A DNA stretch of 29,732 bases from Collinsella sp. CAG:166 (GCA_000434535.1 FR878594.1:1-29732); one strand, 5' to 3'; counted from the stretch's first letter, positions 1-7,814 are shown. A program made the numbers and translations. Notes: generated from the sequence alone by a model not told the origin.

Positions 1-100
1 ACCATACTATCCATGGTTGAACTCGGTGCATCCAAAAGTCCGGCGAGCGGTGCAAAAGCGCTCATGGACGGCAGGCAGACGGCAACATGTAACAAGCGTA

Positions 101-421
101 TTACAGATGCTTCTCCAGCAGCGCCTGCAGCCTCGCCTTGGGCAGAGCGCCAACCGAGCGGTCGATCTCCTCGCCGTTCTTAAACACGATCAGCGTGGGG
201 ATGCTCATGACGCCATACTTCATGGCCAGGTCCTGGTTGTCGTCGACGTTGCATTTGGCAACGGCAAGCTTGCCCGCTAGCTCATCGGCAACCTCGTCAA
301 CGATGGGCGAGAGGGATCGACAGGGCCCGCACCACGGTGCCCAAAAATCGACCAGCACGGGCAGGCTGTCGTTAACGATGGAATCGAAGTTCTCGGGGGT
401 AATCTGATTAATGTCAGCCAT
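101..421 (-). CDS. trxA: Thioredoxin
   Basis: A 106-residue thioredoxin, the normal length for the single-domain cytosolic protein that reduces protein disulfides using electrons from thioredoxin reductase. The active site WCGPC follows the DFWAPW strand, and the cis-proline segment (SIPT) and the GEEIDRSVGA loop are in the expected places. An open frame continues upstream, but the start at the ATG of MADINQITPEN is chosen because GGAGGT lies a few bases before it and the family begins there. The gene diverges from the next one. No thioredoxin reductase gene is seen in the window, so the reductant partner is encoded elsewhere. Family assignment is very secure. Confidence 0.96.
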   Translation of the reverse strand: MADINQITPENFDSIVNDSLPVLVDFWAPWCGPCRSLSPIVDEVADELAGKLAVAKCNVDDNQDLAMKYGVMSIPTLIVFKNGEEIDRSVGALPKARLQALLEKHL

Positions 422-475
422 GGTGACCTCCATAATGCGACGCGGCTCGGCCGCGTAAAACTCAGTACGACCGTG

Positions 476-529
476 CTTATACCCAGCCGCCCGCAAAGCA
501 ACCACTCGCGGGCGGCTCTTTTATATAAT
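476..529. promoter_or_regulatory. Divergent promoter region with inverted repeat
   Basis: Between thioredoxin and the divergent gene there is a TATAAT at 524-529 (plus) and, read on the minus strand, TATAAG at 481-476. Between them is a perfect 10-bp inverted repeat, AGCCGCCCGC (485-494) and GCGGGCGGCT (508-517), with a 13-nt spacer. The -35 boxes of both promoters would fall inside the repeat region and are poor matches. The repeat could be an operator, or a terminator-like hairpin, since TCTTTTA follows on plus. The -10 boxes are seen; the function of the repeat is inference. Confidence 0.4.
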
Positions 530-557
530 GGTGGGCACGCAAACGATTGGAGAGCGC

Positions 558-1133
558 ATGCCCACGTCACAAAGCCAGAAAAAAGAAGCCATCGCCCAGG
601 CGACCGAGCAGGAGCTCGCATCGCTCGCGGGCCGTGGCGTGCGTATCGCGGGCAACGCGTGCTCGCCGATCGTGCTGGTCAAAGGCGATTTGGACGAGGC
701 CGAGCGTTCGGGTGGCGAGCTTGCCGCCGGCCCGGATGGCGCGGCGTTGCGCAAGGCGCTTGGGGCCATCGGCTACGCGCCCGAGGATTTTTGCGTGCTG
801 GCAAGCGTCGCCGGCGTGGGTGACGGAGCGGTCGCGGTGGGCGAGACTCTGCCGTGCGAGCTGTTCCGCGAGGCACTTGAGGCCTTGGACCCCGAGGCGG
901 TGTTACTGCTCGACAACAACGCGGCTGACGCCATGCGCGAGACCTACGCCGATATGCTCGTGGCGATCGATGACTTCGACACCGCCATGCTCAAGCCCGG
1001 CTTGGTCGCCCATGTGCAGGGCCGCCGCGTGCTCGCGCTCGACGGCTTTGAGGCGGCACTCACCGACAAGGCCGCTAAGCAGCGCATGTGGGCCTACATC
1101 AAGCAGCTGACTCCGGCGGCCGCTCCGCTGTAG
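558..1133 (+). CDS. Uracil-DNA-glycosylase-superfamily-like protein, motifs degenerate
   Basis: A 191-residue soluble protein. An ATG at 528 lies inside the TATAAT box, so the ATG at 558, preceded by GGAGAG, is taken as the start. I do not recognise it confidently. Its order of segments resembles family 4/5 uracil-DNA glycosylases: a strand then VKGDLDEAE where GEAPG-type motif 1 would be, GPDGAALRKALGAIGY like the GRLLDRLL helix, ELFREALEALDPEAVLLLDNNAADAM like the LRPKVIVALGATAA segment, and a C-terminal AALTDKAAKQRMWAYIKQL like the helix after the HPSALL motif. The catalytic motif residues, the histidine and the iron-sulfur cysteines are not evident, so glycosylase activity is doubtful. 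It may be a structural homologue with another role, or an unrelated protein. The fold suggestion is inference from pattern only. Confidence 0.5.
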   Translation: MPTSQSQKKEAIAQATEQELASLAGRGVRIAGNACSPIVLVKGDLDEAERSGGELAAGPDGAALRKALGAIGYAPEDFCVLASVAGVGDGAVAVGETLPCELFREALEALDPEAVLLLDNNAADAMRETYADMLVAIDDFDTAMLKPGLVAHVQGRRVLALDGFEAALTDKAAKQRMWAYIKQLTPAAAPL

Positions 1134-1207
1134 CGAGCCCGCGTCGACAAACGACCCCGTGCGGGCGAGCCGTGCCCGCGGAACGCAAATCCGTCGCGCC
1201 CGCGCCC

Positions 1208-2485
1208 TTACATCACAGCGCGCAGCTCAAACCGATCGCCGTTAATGCGGAACTGACAGTTGCCGTTCATGCGCTCCACGGCAAGTTTGATGCTCCTGGT
1301 GCCAAAGCCGTGGCCCGCATGCCGGGTCACGGGCATGCCGTCGACCATGCGCGGCGCGCGGTCAAACGTGTTGGAAACTAACAGCAGCAGCTGGCCGTCC
1401 TCTAATCGCAGGTCAAAGTCGACGAATCGCTTTCCCTGGGGTGCGGCGCTTGCGGCGGTGATAGCGTTTTCCAAGGCATTTGAGAGCACACTAAGCAGGT
1501 CGGCGTCACCTACGTGGATGGTTTCGGGTACGGCGGCGCGCAGGTTGGCGGTAATGCCGTTTCTATTGATATCCGAGTTAAATGACGAAAGCGCGATGTT
1601 TACGGTCTCGTTGGCGCAGAAGCGGCGTACGGCGGTGCGGTCGCCGGCTTCGCAGAGTTCGTCGATGCGTTTGAGCGCCTCGTCGGTGTGGCCCTCCTCA
1701 ATTAAAGCGGCCAGGCCGCGTAGGAAGTGGCGCATGTCGTGGCGAAGAATCGACAGCTCGCGCCCAGATTGACGCCAAGCCTCGAGCTCTTTGATGGCGG
1801 CGCTGTCGCGGGTTTCGAGCATCCAGCGCTCTCGCTCGGCGGTTTCCTTTTCTTCGTATTCGCGCAGGTAAACGGCAAGAAACATAAGATAGAAGGCACA
1901 GAGCGCAAATGCCAAAAACTCAACCGTCACCACCGAGCCCGAGTGGAACAGCGTGGTGTAGACGTTGGTGGCATAGTCAAAGACGTAATAGACGAGCGGC
2001 AGGATTAAAAGGATGCCCAGCTCGGTGGTGCTTTTAATCGCCAAGCGCGGACCGATGTCGCCGGCCCAATGCAACAGGACGGCAAAGACGGCGAGTGTGG
2101 TCGCGATGCGCGCCAGATAGTACGCGATCTGAGAATCGGTTGCGGCAAATGCGGCGATGCCCATCCAATTGCTGAACTGGCAGCTCAGATAGGCACTCGT
2201 AATGCCGAGCACGGCAAGCAGCGGGCTCAGGCGGTAGCGCGCGCACAAATAGATGACGAGCGGCAGATGCACGACGAGCGGATATACCTGGCGGGCGAAA
2301 AGCTCGCCGCCGACGGCATTGGCGAGGCCAAATGCGCATCCAGTTACGGCACCGACCAGCACCAGTTCAAGCGCATGACGCCGGTTGATCTCGATACCGC
2401 ACAGCGCCGCCGAGGCAAAGACGCCAAAGAGCAGCGTCGTGGCGTGGTGGATTGCCCAAAGGACCATTTCGACCGAGGAGACCAT
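1208..2485 (-). CDS. GHKL sensor histidine kinase, AgrC-like
   Basis: A 425-residue membrane sensor kinase. Roughly residues 1-205 hold six or seven hydrophobic segments with no large extracytoplasmic domain, as in AgrC/ComD-like kinases that sense peptides within the membrane. A coiled-coil linker (about 208-245) leads to the phosphoacceptor motif LRHDMRHFL (His249), the N box LSNALENA (Asn336, Asn340) and the glycine box GHGFGTRS (391-398) of a GHKL ATPase domain. Its ATG overlaps the TGA of the upstream response-regulator gene by one base, so the two are translationally coupled. No autoinducing peptide precursor or AgrB-type protease is visible nearby, so the ligand is unknown. Confidence 0.9.
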   Translation of the reverse strand: MVSSVEMVLWAIHHATTLLFGVFASAALCGIEINRRHALELVLVGAVTGCAFGLANAVGGELFARQVYPLVVHLPLVIYLCARYRLSPLLAVLGITSAYLSCQFSNWMGIAAFAATDSQIAYYLARIATTLAVFAVLLHWAGDIGPRLAIKSTTELGILLILPLVYYVFDYATNVYTTLFHSGSVVTVEFLAFALCAFYLMFLAVYLREYEEKETAERERWMLETRDSAAIKELEAWRQSGRELSILRHDMRHFLRGLAALIEEGHTDEALKRIDELCEAGDRTAVRRFCANETVNIALSSFNSDINRNGITANLRAAVPETIHVGDADLLSVLSNALENAITAASAAPQGKRFVDFDLRLEDGQLLLLVSNTFDRAPRMVDGMPVTRHAGHGFGTRSIKLAVERMNGNCQFRINGDRFELRAVM

Positions 2486-3207
2486 CAGTGTCTCCCACCC
2501 TCAAAGCGCACCGCAAAGTAGGCGTCTTGGAATCCCTGCTTGCAACTGCGCGAAAGCGGGATGCACGCGCCCGAGCGCATGACGATGTCCGTGCGGTCAA
2601 AGTGATCGATATTGCGCAGGTTGACCTGGTAGCTGCGGTGGCATTTAAAGAAGACTGCGTTTTGCTCCAAGCGGTCCTCGACGCTGCGGAACGACTCGAG
2701 TGCCTCGATATCGCGTCCGTCGCGCAGGTGGAAGACCACGTGCTTGTTGCGCGCCTCGGCATATTCGATGTCGGACAGGCGCAGGGCGTGGTAGCCAAAG
2801 GAAGTTTTGATCACGAGCTCGTCGGTTGCCGCCGGGCGCATGCTCGAAAGCTCGTCGAGTAACTGCGCCAGGCGTTCGTAAGTCACGGGCTTGAGCAGAT
2901 AGTCGAAGGCGCGGACCTCGTAGGATTCCAGCGCGAACTCGGGCGACGAGGTGAGGAACACCAGGCGCACGGCGGTGTCGGCCTGGCGCAGTTCGCGTGC
3001 GGTGTCCATGCCGTTGACGAGCGGCATGATCATGTCGAGCAGAATGATGTCGGCGCGCGATGCGGCATGGCGGGCCAGCAGGTCCTCGCCGCGTGTGACG
3101 AGCGCAACATCGACCGCCGTGCCCGTCTCGGTCGACCAACGGTCGATCATCCGGTGCAGTCTATCTAGAAAAGCGACATCATCGTCGCAGGCAATAATCT
3201 TGAGCAT
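2485..3207 (-). CDS. LytTR-family response regulator
   Basis: A 240-residue two-component regulator. The receiver domain (about 1-120) has the acidic pocket DDD (8-10), the phosphoacceptor Asp58 in ILLDMIMP, Thr86 and Lys106 (LLKPV). The C-terminal LytTR DNA-binding domain (about 131-232) shows the typical EYAEARNKHVVFHL strand pair and the FFKCHRSYQVNLRNI segment. LytTR regulators bind direct repeats upstream of targets such as peptide, biofilm or autolysis genes. It is first in a two-gene minus-strand operon with the kinase. GGGGG precedes the ATG by a few bases. Target genes are unknown; no obvious LytTR direct repeat was recognised in its own upstream region. Confidence 0.93.
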   Translation of the reverse strand: MLKIIACDDDVAFLDRLHRMIDRWSTETGTAVDVALVTRGEDLLARHAASRADIILLDMIMPLVNGMDTARELRQADTAVRLVFLTSSPEFALESYEVRAFDYLLKPVTYERLAQLLDELSSMRPAATDELVIKTSFGYHALRLSDIEYAEARNKHVVFHLRDGRDIEALESFRSVEDRLEQNAVFFKCHRSYQVNLRNIDHFDRTDIVMRSGACIPLSRSCKQGFQDAYFAVRFEGGRH

Positions 3208-3414
3208 TCGGCCCCCTTAAGTAGTTCGATTTTGCCACATCGGGTACGCGCCGCTTGCGGGGGTGCGGACCGTTTGCGCCCCACGGCGTGCAACTCGCGC
3301 CAAGCGGTATTGCGGTGGCGAAAGATGCCTCCTGCGCCATCGAGAGCTCAGCTATCCTCAGCTTGCCAGTTCGAATATGGACCTGCCACATGATTGAATC
3401 TTTATTTCAACTTT

Positions 3415-3458
3415 ACACCTAGGTTTACAGCTGTCTTGTCAGCTGTAAACCTAGGTGT
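3415..3458. promoter_or_regulatory. Probable NiaR operator on the nadA promoter
   Basis: A perfect 19-bp inverted repeat, ACACCTAGGTTTACAGCTG (3415-3433) and its complement (3440-3458), separated by six bases. Each arm contains the palindrome CCTAGG and the palindrome CAGCTG. It sits directly on the nadA promoter and the operon ends in the NAD repressor gene niaR, so a NiaR operator is the natural reading. The symmetry is seen directly; the identity of the bound protein is inference from context. A transcription terminator is unlikely because there is no T tract. Confidence 0.7.
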
Positions 3459-3464
3459 CATACT
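3436..3464 (+). promoter_or_regulatory. nadA promoter
   Basis: TTGTCA (3436-3441), a 17-bp spacer and CATACT (3459-3464) form a good sigma-70-type promoter, giving a transcript start near 3471 and a leader of about 30 nt before the nadA ATG. The -35 box and the whole spacer lie inside the large palindrome at 3415-3458, so a bound repressor would exclude RNA polymerase. Confidence 0.6.
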
Positions 3465-3499
3465 AAAGCCCCAAGATTCGCCAAAAGAGAGGGGCCTTG

Positions 3500-4525
3500 A
3501 TGGCACAGAGCGCGAACATGGATGCGTCGGAGCTTGCACGCGATATCGCGGCCGGCCTGGCATCGGCAACGACGGCAACGGAGCGTGCGGCACTGGTGCC
3601 CGCAGAGCTCGTCGAGGCCATTCAGCAACTAAAAACCCAACGTGACGCGGTGATCCTGGCGCACTATTACGTGGCGCCCGAGGTCCAAGCCGTTGCCGAT
3701 TACGTCGGCGACAGCTTCTACCTGGCCAAGCTCGCCAAGAGCCTGCCGCAGCAGACCATCGTGCTGTGCGGCGTGGAGTTTATGGGCGAGAGCGCCAAGC
3801 TGCTCAATCCCACTAAGACCGTGCTGCTGCCCGAGCCGGGCGCGGACTGTCCCATGGCGCACATGGTCAAGCGCGAGACGGTTGACGCGGCGCGCGCCGA
3901 GTACGGCGACGACCTGGCCGTGGTCTGCTACGTCAACTCCACGGTCGAGATCAAGAGCTGGAGCGACGTGTGCGTCACCAGTTCCAACGCCGTTAAGATC
4001 GTGTCCGAGCTGCCGCAGCAGCATATCCTGTTCATTCCCGACCAAAACCTGGGACGCTTCGTAGCCGAGCAGGTGCCGCAAAAGCACGTCATCCTCAACA
4101 ACGGCTACTGCCCGCGCCATCACATCATCACCGTCGAGCAGATCGTCGACGCGACGGAGGCCCACCCCGACGCGCTCGTGCTGGCGCACCCCGAGTGCAA
4201 GGCCGACGTCCTGGCCGAGGCCGACTACATCGGCTCCACCGCCGGTATCATCAAGTATGCCGAGGAGTCGGACGCGAGCGAGTTCATTATCGTGACGGTC
4301 CGCGGCGTGCTCTACGAGCTCGAGCGCCGCTGCCAGGGCACTGGCAAGAAGTTCTACTTCCCCGCGGTGCAGCCCACCTGCGTCAACATGGACCTCATCA
4401 CGCTCGAAAAGCTCGTGCACTGCCTGGAGACGGGCGAGGGCGAGGTACAGATCGGCGTCTCGGACGAGGCAGCAGACCGGGCCAAGCTCACGCTCGACCG
4501 TATGCTCGAGTACGCAGCACGCTAG
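3500..4525 (+). CDS. nadA: Quinolinate synthase
   Basis: A 341-residue quinolinate synthase, which condenses iminoaspartate from NadB with dihydroxyacetone phosphate to make quinolinate, the second step of de novo NAD synthesis. Signature segments include ILAHYYVAPEVQ, DYVGDSFYLAKLA, CGVEFMGESAK, HPEC and PTCVNMDLITLEKL. The likely [4Fe-4S] ligands are Cys90 (LCGVEF), Cys204 (GYCPRHH) and Cys294 (PTCVNM), a spacing like the long NadA type. The ATG at 3500 is preceded by GAGAGGGG; the TTG one codon earlier is less likely. First gene of nadA-nadB-nadC-niaR. The oxygen-sensitive cluster fits an anaerobic host. Confidence 0.97.
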   Translation: MAQSANMDASELARDIAAGLASATTATERAALVPAELVEAIQQLKTQRDAVILAHYYVAPEVQAVADYVGDSFYLAKLAKSLPQQTIVLCGVEFMGESAKLLNPTKTVLLPEPGADCPMAHMVKRETVDAARAEYGDDLAVVCYVNSTVEIKSWSDVCVTSSNAVKIVSELPQQHILFIPDQNLGRFVAEQVPQKHVILNNGYCPRHHIITVEQIVDATEAHPDALVLAHPECKADVLAEADYIGSTAGIIKYAEESDASEFIIVTVRGVLYELERRCQGTGKKFYFPAVQPTCVNMDLITLEKLVHCLETGEGEVQIGVSDEAADRAKLTLDRMLEYAAR

Positions 4526-4580
4526 AACAATGTTGCATGAGGGACGGTCCCTTATGTCACATTCAAGGGAGAGGATTCCT

Positions 4581-5957
4581 GTGGAAACCAAGCAATACCC
4601 CGATATGGAGTGCGACGTCGTCATTGCCGGCTGCGGCGTGGCGGGTCTGTACGCGGCCCTCAATCTGCCGACGAGCACGCGCGTGATCATGCTCTCCAAG
4701 GGCGCGGTCGATGAGTGCGATTCGATGCTCGCGCAGGGCGGCATTTGCGTGCTGCCCGAAGGCTCGGACTACGATGCCTTCTTTGAGGACACCATACACG
4801 CCGGCCACTACGAGAACCGCCGCGAGAGCGTCGACATCATGATTCGCTCGAGCCGCTCGGTCATCAACGACCTGCTAGCGATGGGCGTGGATTTTGAGCG
4901 CAAGGCCGACGGCAGCCTCAATTTTACCCGCGAGGGCGCGCACAGCCGTCCGCGCATTGCCTTCCATGCCGACATTACGGGCAAGGAGATCACGACCAAG
5001 CTGCTCCAGGCCGTTCGCAAGCTGGACAACGTGCAGATTTTGGAGCACGCGGCCATGACCGACATCCTGACCGCCGAGCGCGATGGCGCCACGGTGTGCA
5101 CCGGCGTCGTCGCCGTAGCCGTGGACGAGGACAACTCGGTTCGCCCCGCCGACGAGCTGGCAAATGCCGTTGAGGGCGTGCATGCCGGTAAGCCGTTTAA
5201 GATCCATGCCCGCCACACGCTGTGGGCGACGGGTGGCATTGGCGGCGTGTACGACCACTCGACCAACTACCCGCAGCTCACGGGCGACGCCTGCTACATC
5301 GCTCAGGAGCATGGCATTAAGATGGAGCACCTGGACTACGTGCAGATCCATCCCACGGGTCTGTTCTCGCCGCAGCCGGGTCGCACGTTCCTGATCAGCG
5401 AGAGCTGCCGCGGCGAGGGCGCGATTTTGCTCAACGCCGCCGGCGAGCGTTTTACCGACGAGTTGCAGCCGCGCGACGTTGTCGCCGCCGCCATCCGCGA
5501 GCAGATGAAGCAGGACGGCACCGAGCACGAGTGGCTGAGCTTTGCCCCCGTCGAGCGTGACGTGGTGACCGGGCACTTTGCCAACATTCGCGCGCGCTGC
5601 CTGGAGGACGGCCGCGACATCTTGGACGAGCCCATTCCCGTTACGCCGACGCAGCACTACTTTATGGGCGGCGTGTGGGTCGACAAGGACGGCCACACCT
5701 CGATGCCCGAGCTCTACGCCGCGGGCGAGACGGCCTGCAACGGCGTTCACGGCAAGAACCGCCTTGCATCAAACAGTCTGCTCGAAGCACTGGTCTGGGG
5801 TCGTCGCGCCGCGTGGTACATGCGTACCGGCGAGTCGCTGGCCGTGGAGCAGGCGGGCGATCCCGCGCTCGATGGCCGTCATCGCGCCCTGAGCGCCGAC
5901 GCCCTGGCAATCGATGATTTGGCCTGTGCCGCCGGCACGCAGGCCGTGGAGGAGTAG
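4581..5957 (+). CDS. nadB: L-aspartate oxidase, short form
   Basis: A flavoprotein that oxidises L-aspartate to iminoaspartate for NadA. The FAD-binding GCGVAG motif is at residues 17-22. Downstream come SMLAQGGICV, the QIHPTG substrate-loop motif and ELYAAGETACNGVHG near residues 375-400. The GTG at 4581 is chosen because GGGAGAGG lies six bases upstream and the protein then starts just before the dinucleotide-binding fold; ATGs at 4530 and 4554 lack good sites. At 458 residues it lacks most of the C-terminal helical domain of the roughly 540-residue E. coli enzyme, as I recall for some clostridial NadBs. In anaerobes fumarate is a likely electron acceptor. It ends three bases before nadC. 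Confidence 0.95.
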   Translation: METKQYPDMECDVVIAGCGVAGLYAALNLPTSTRVIMLSKGAVDECDSMLAQGGICVLPEGSDYDAFFEDTIHAGHYENRRESVDIMIRSSRSVINDLLAMGVDFERKADGSLNFTREGAHSRPRIAFHADITGKEITTKLLQAVRKLDNVQILEHAAMTDILTAERDGATVCTGVVAVAVDEDNSVRPADELANAVEGVHAGKPFKIHARHTLWATGGIGGVYDHSTNYPQLTGDACYIAQEHGIKMEHLDYVQIHPTGLFSPQPGRTFLISESCRGEGAILLNAAGERFTDELQPRDVVAAAIREQMKQDGTEHEWLSFAPVERDVVTGHFANIRARCLEDGRDILDEPIPVTPTQHYFMGGVWVDKDGHTSMPELYAAGETACNGVHGKNRLASNSLLEALVWGRRAAWYMRTGESLAVEQAGDPALDGRHRALSADALAIDDLACAAGTQAVEE

Positions 5958-5960
5958 ACC

Positions 5961-6821
5961 ATGAATCCCATTACCATGAAGCTCGTCGTCGATGATCTGA
6001 TTCTGCAGGCCCTGCGCGAGGACATCACGTTTGAGGACGTGAGCACGGCGAGCGTGTGCCCCACGGCGCGTCCCGCCACGGTGGAGCTTATCGCCAAGGC
6101 CGACGGCATTATCGCCGGCCTGGACGTATTCGCCCGCACCTTTGAGCTGCTGGATCCGCAGAACTCCGTGTTGTTCGATGTCTCGGATGGCGACGAGGTG
6201 CATGCCGGCGATCACGTGGGCCAGGTGCGCGGCGACGCGCGCGTGTTGCTTTCGGGCGAGCGCGTGGCGCTCAACTACCTGCAGCGCATGAGCGGCATCG
6301 CTACTTACACGCATCGGATGGCGGCTGCGCTCGAGGGCACCAAGACCGTGCTTGTCGACACGCGCAAGACCACACCGGGCATGCGTGTGTTTGAAAAGGC
6401 GGCAGTCGAGATTGGCGGTGGCAGCAACCACCGCTATAACCTGTCGACGGCTGTCATGCTCAAGGACAACCACATCGATGCCGCCGGTGGCGTGACGCGC
6501 GCGATCGAGATGGCGCGCGCCCACGCATCGTTTACCACGACGGTCGAGATCGAGTGCGAGAACCTGGACATGGTGCGCGAGGCCGTGGAGGCCGGCGCCG
6601 ACATCATCATGTTCGACAACATGACCCATGACGACATGGCCGCCGCTATTGAACTTATCGCCGGCCGCGCCAAGACCGAGTGCTCGGGCAACGTGGATGC
6701 CAGCAATATCCGCGCGCTTGCCGACCTGGGCGTTGACTTTATTAGCTCGGGCGCCCTGACGCACTCCGCGCCGATCCTCGACCTCTCGCTTAAGCACCTG
6801 CGTCTGCTGGACGGTAAATAA
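5961..6821 (+). CDS. nadC: Nicotinate-nucleotide pyrophosphorylase (carboxylating)
   Basis: A 286-residue quinolinate phosphoribosyltransferase, converting quinolinate and PRPP to nicotinate mononucleotide with loss of CO2. Visible family motifs are LREDITFEDVST near the N terminus, LNYLQRMSGIAT, the VDTRKTTPGMR basic active-site segment, GGGSNHRYNLS with the catalytic His-Arg, MLKDNHI, and the barrel end DFISSGALTHSAP. The GAGGAG at the end of nadB serves as ribosome site. Its stop codon overlaps the start of niaR by one base, so the two are translationally coupled. Length is normal for the family. Confidence 0.97.
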   Translation: MNPITMKLVVDDLILQALREDITFEDVSTASVCPTARPATVELIAKADGIIAGLDVFARTFELLDPQNSVLFDVSDGDEVHAGDHVGQVRGDARVLLSGERVALNYLQRMSGIATYTHRMAAALEGTKTVLVDTRKTTPGMRVFEKAAVEIGGGSNHRYNLSTAVMLKDNHIDAAGGVTRAIEMARAHASFTTTVEIECENLDMVREAVEAGADIIMFDNMTHDDMAAAIELIAGRAKTECSGNVDASNIRALADLGVDFISSGALTHSAPILDLSLKHLRLLDGK

Positions 6822-7366
6822 TGAACGCCCGCGAGCGTCGCCGTGCCATCATGGGTGTGCTCGAGGGGGCCAAGGGGCCCGTATCGGGCAGCGCGCTTGC
6901 CCGCGAGGTGGGTGTGAGCCGCCAGATCGTGGTGCAGGACATCGCCCTGCTGCGCGCCGATGGGCACGATATCGTGGCGACCAACCGCGGCTACGTGCTG
7001 CAGGAGGCCCCCAGCAGCCCCGCCGTGCCTACGCGCTTGGTCAAGGTTCGCCACAGCGTGGAGCAGGCAGGCGATGAGCTCACGAGTATCGTCGACGCCG
7101 GCGGCGCCGTGCTCAACGTGATTGTCAATCACCGCGTGTACGGTAAGATTACGGCCGACCTGGACATCCGCAATCGTCGCGATGTCGAGCGCTATCTGCG
7201 CGATATCGAGAGCGGCAAGAGCTTTCCGCTGCTGACGGTGACCAGCGGCTACCACTTCCATCGCATTGCGGCGGAGGACGAACAGACCCTCGACGAGATC
7301 GAGGCGATGCTCAAGGAAAAAGGCTACCTAGCAGACCTGATGCCCTACGAAGACGATTTGTCCTAG
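6821..7366 (+). CDS. niaR: NAD biosynthesis repressor NiaR (HTH + 3H domain)
   Basis: A 181-residue regulator. Residues about 1-65 form a winged helix of the HTH_11 type (GSALAREVGVSRQIVVQDIALLRADG), and residues about 75-175 form a 3H domain named for conserved histidines, seen here in VRHSV, VNHRVYG and YHFHRI. Family members (YrxA/NiaR) repress NAD biosynthesis and niacin uptake genes when nicotinic acid is bound. Coupled to nadC by a one-base overlap and last in the operon, it would control its own synthesis through the palindrome upstream of nadA. The position is unusual in tying repressor dosage directly to the biosynthetic enzymes. Assignment is strong from domain order and context. 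Confidence 0.92.
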   Translation: MNARERRRAIMGVLEGAKGPVSGSALAREVGVSRQIVVQDIALLRADGHDIVATNRGYVLQEAPSSPAVPTRLVKVRHSVEQAGDELTSIVDAGGAVLNVIVNHRVYGKITADLDIRNRRDVERYLRDIESGKSFPLLTVTSGYHFHRIAAEDEQTLDEIEAMLKEKGYLADLMPYEDDLS

Positions 7367-7383
7367 TCGACGCCGCATCTATA

Positions 7384-7450
7384 AGTTGCGGTGAAATAGT
7401 TTCTAAAATCGGCATCCAAGACATAAAACAGGAACTATTCCACCGCAACT
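7384..7450. repeat. Palindromic intergenic repeat, copy 1
   Basis: Arms AGTTGCGGTGAAATAGTT (7384-7401) and AACTATTCCACCGCAACT (7433-7450) pair with one mismatch around a 31-nt spacer. The same outer sequence occurs at 20736-20802, showing a dispersed palindromic element. It lies just after niaR and may also form a hairpin in the operon's 3' end. Confidence 0.8.
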
Positions 7451-7488
7451 GCCAAGGGTCCCGCTCCAAATTAGCTGCCCACATATGC

Positions 7489-7528
7489 AAAAGGAGGCCT
7501 CCGCGGCGATGCGGAAGCCTCCTTTTTT
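7489..7528. terminator. Bidirectional terminator between niaR and ferredoxin
   Basis: AAAAGGAGGC and GCCTCCTTTTTT enclose an inner CCGC/GCGG stem (7501-7504 with 7511-7514). A T tract follows on plus and, because of the leading A run, also on minus. It can end both the nadABC-niaR transcript and the convergent ferredoxin transcript. Confidence 0.88.
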
Positions 7529-7567
7529 GTGCACGGTGTACTTTTGAGTGTGCAAGTGGGGGAGTTG

Positions 7568-7753
7568 TTACTCCTCGACGATCTCGGTGATCGCGCCAGC
7601 GGGGCAAGCGTCCTGGCAAGCGCCACAGGCGACGCAGGAGTCCTCGTCAGCGACGGTAGCGACGTCCTGGAGCTCCAGAACGCCAGCGGGGCAGGAGTCG
7701 ACGCAAACGCCACAAGCGATGCACTCGTCGGCATCAATTACGGGATGAGCCAT
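7568..7753 (-). CDS. 2[4Fe-4S] ferredoxin
   Basis: A 61-residue clostridial-type ferredoxin, a small soluble low-potential electron carrier. Two CxxCxxCxxxCP motifs are at Cys11-14-17-21 and Cys40-43-46-50, each followed by a short acidic strand; the acidic C terminus is typical. The ATG of MAHPVIDADE is preceded by GAGAGGAAA and gives the usual length; a longer open frame upstream has no support. It stands alone with its own terminator and likely promoter. Probable partners in an anaerobe are pyruvate:ferredoxin oxidoreductase, hydrogenase or the large flavoprotein further along this window, but none is linked to it here. Confidence 0.95.
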   Translation of the reverse strand: MAHPVIDADECIACGVCVDSCPAGVLELQDVATVADEDSCVACGACQDACPAGAITEIVEE

Positions 7754-7814
7754 GGTAGTTTCCTCTCTGTTGACCGACGCTACAGGCGATGCGCGCCGGT
7801 TTGATTCGGGCAAA

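Noticed and set aside
1134..1207. Terminator between the convergent UDG-like gene and the kinase
   Set aside because: Only short GC-rich complementarity (GCGGGC/GCCCGC) and no T tract on either strand.
3393..3499. NAD or other riboswitch upstream of nadA
   Set aside because: The predicted leader is only about 30 nt, and the palindrome lies on the promoter, not in the transcript.
4540..4552. Short palindrome AGGGACGGTCCCT in the nadA-nadB gap as a terminator
   Set aside because: No room for a loop and no T tract; at most a trace of the GGGAC-type repeats seen elsewhere.
3629..4744. Minus-strand frame of about 371 codons opposite nadA
   Set aside because: An antisense shadow of nadA; it runs across the nadA-nadB junction and its product has no family pattern.
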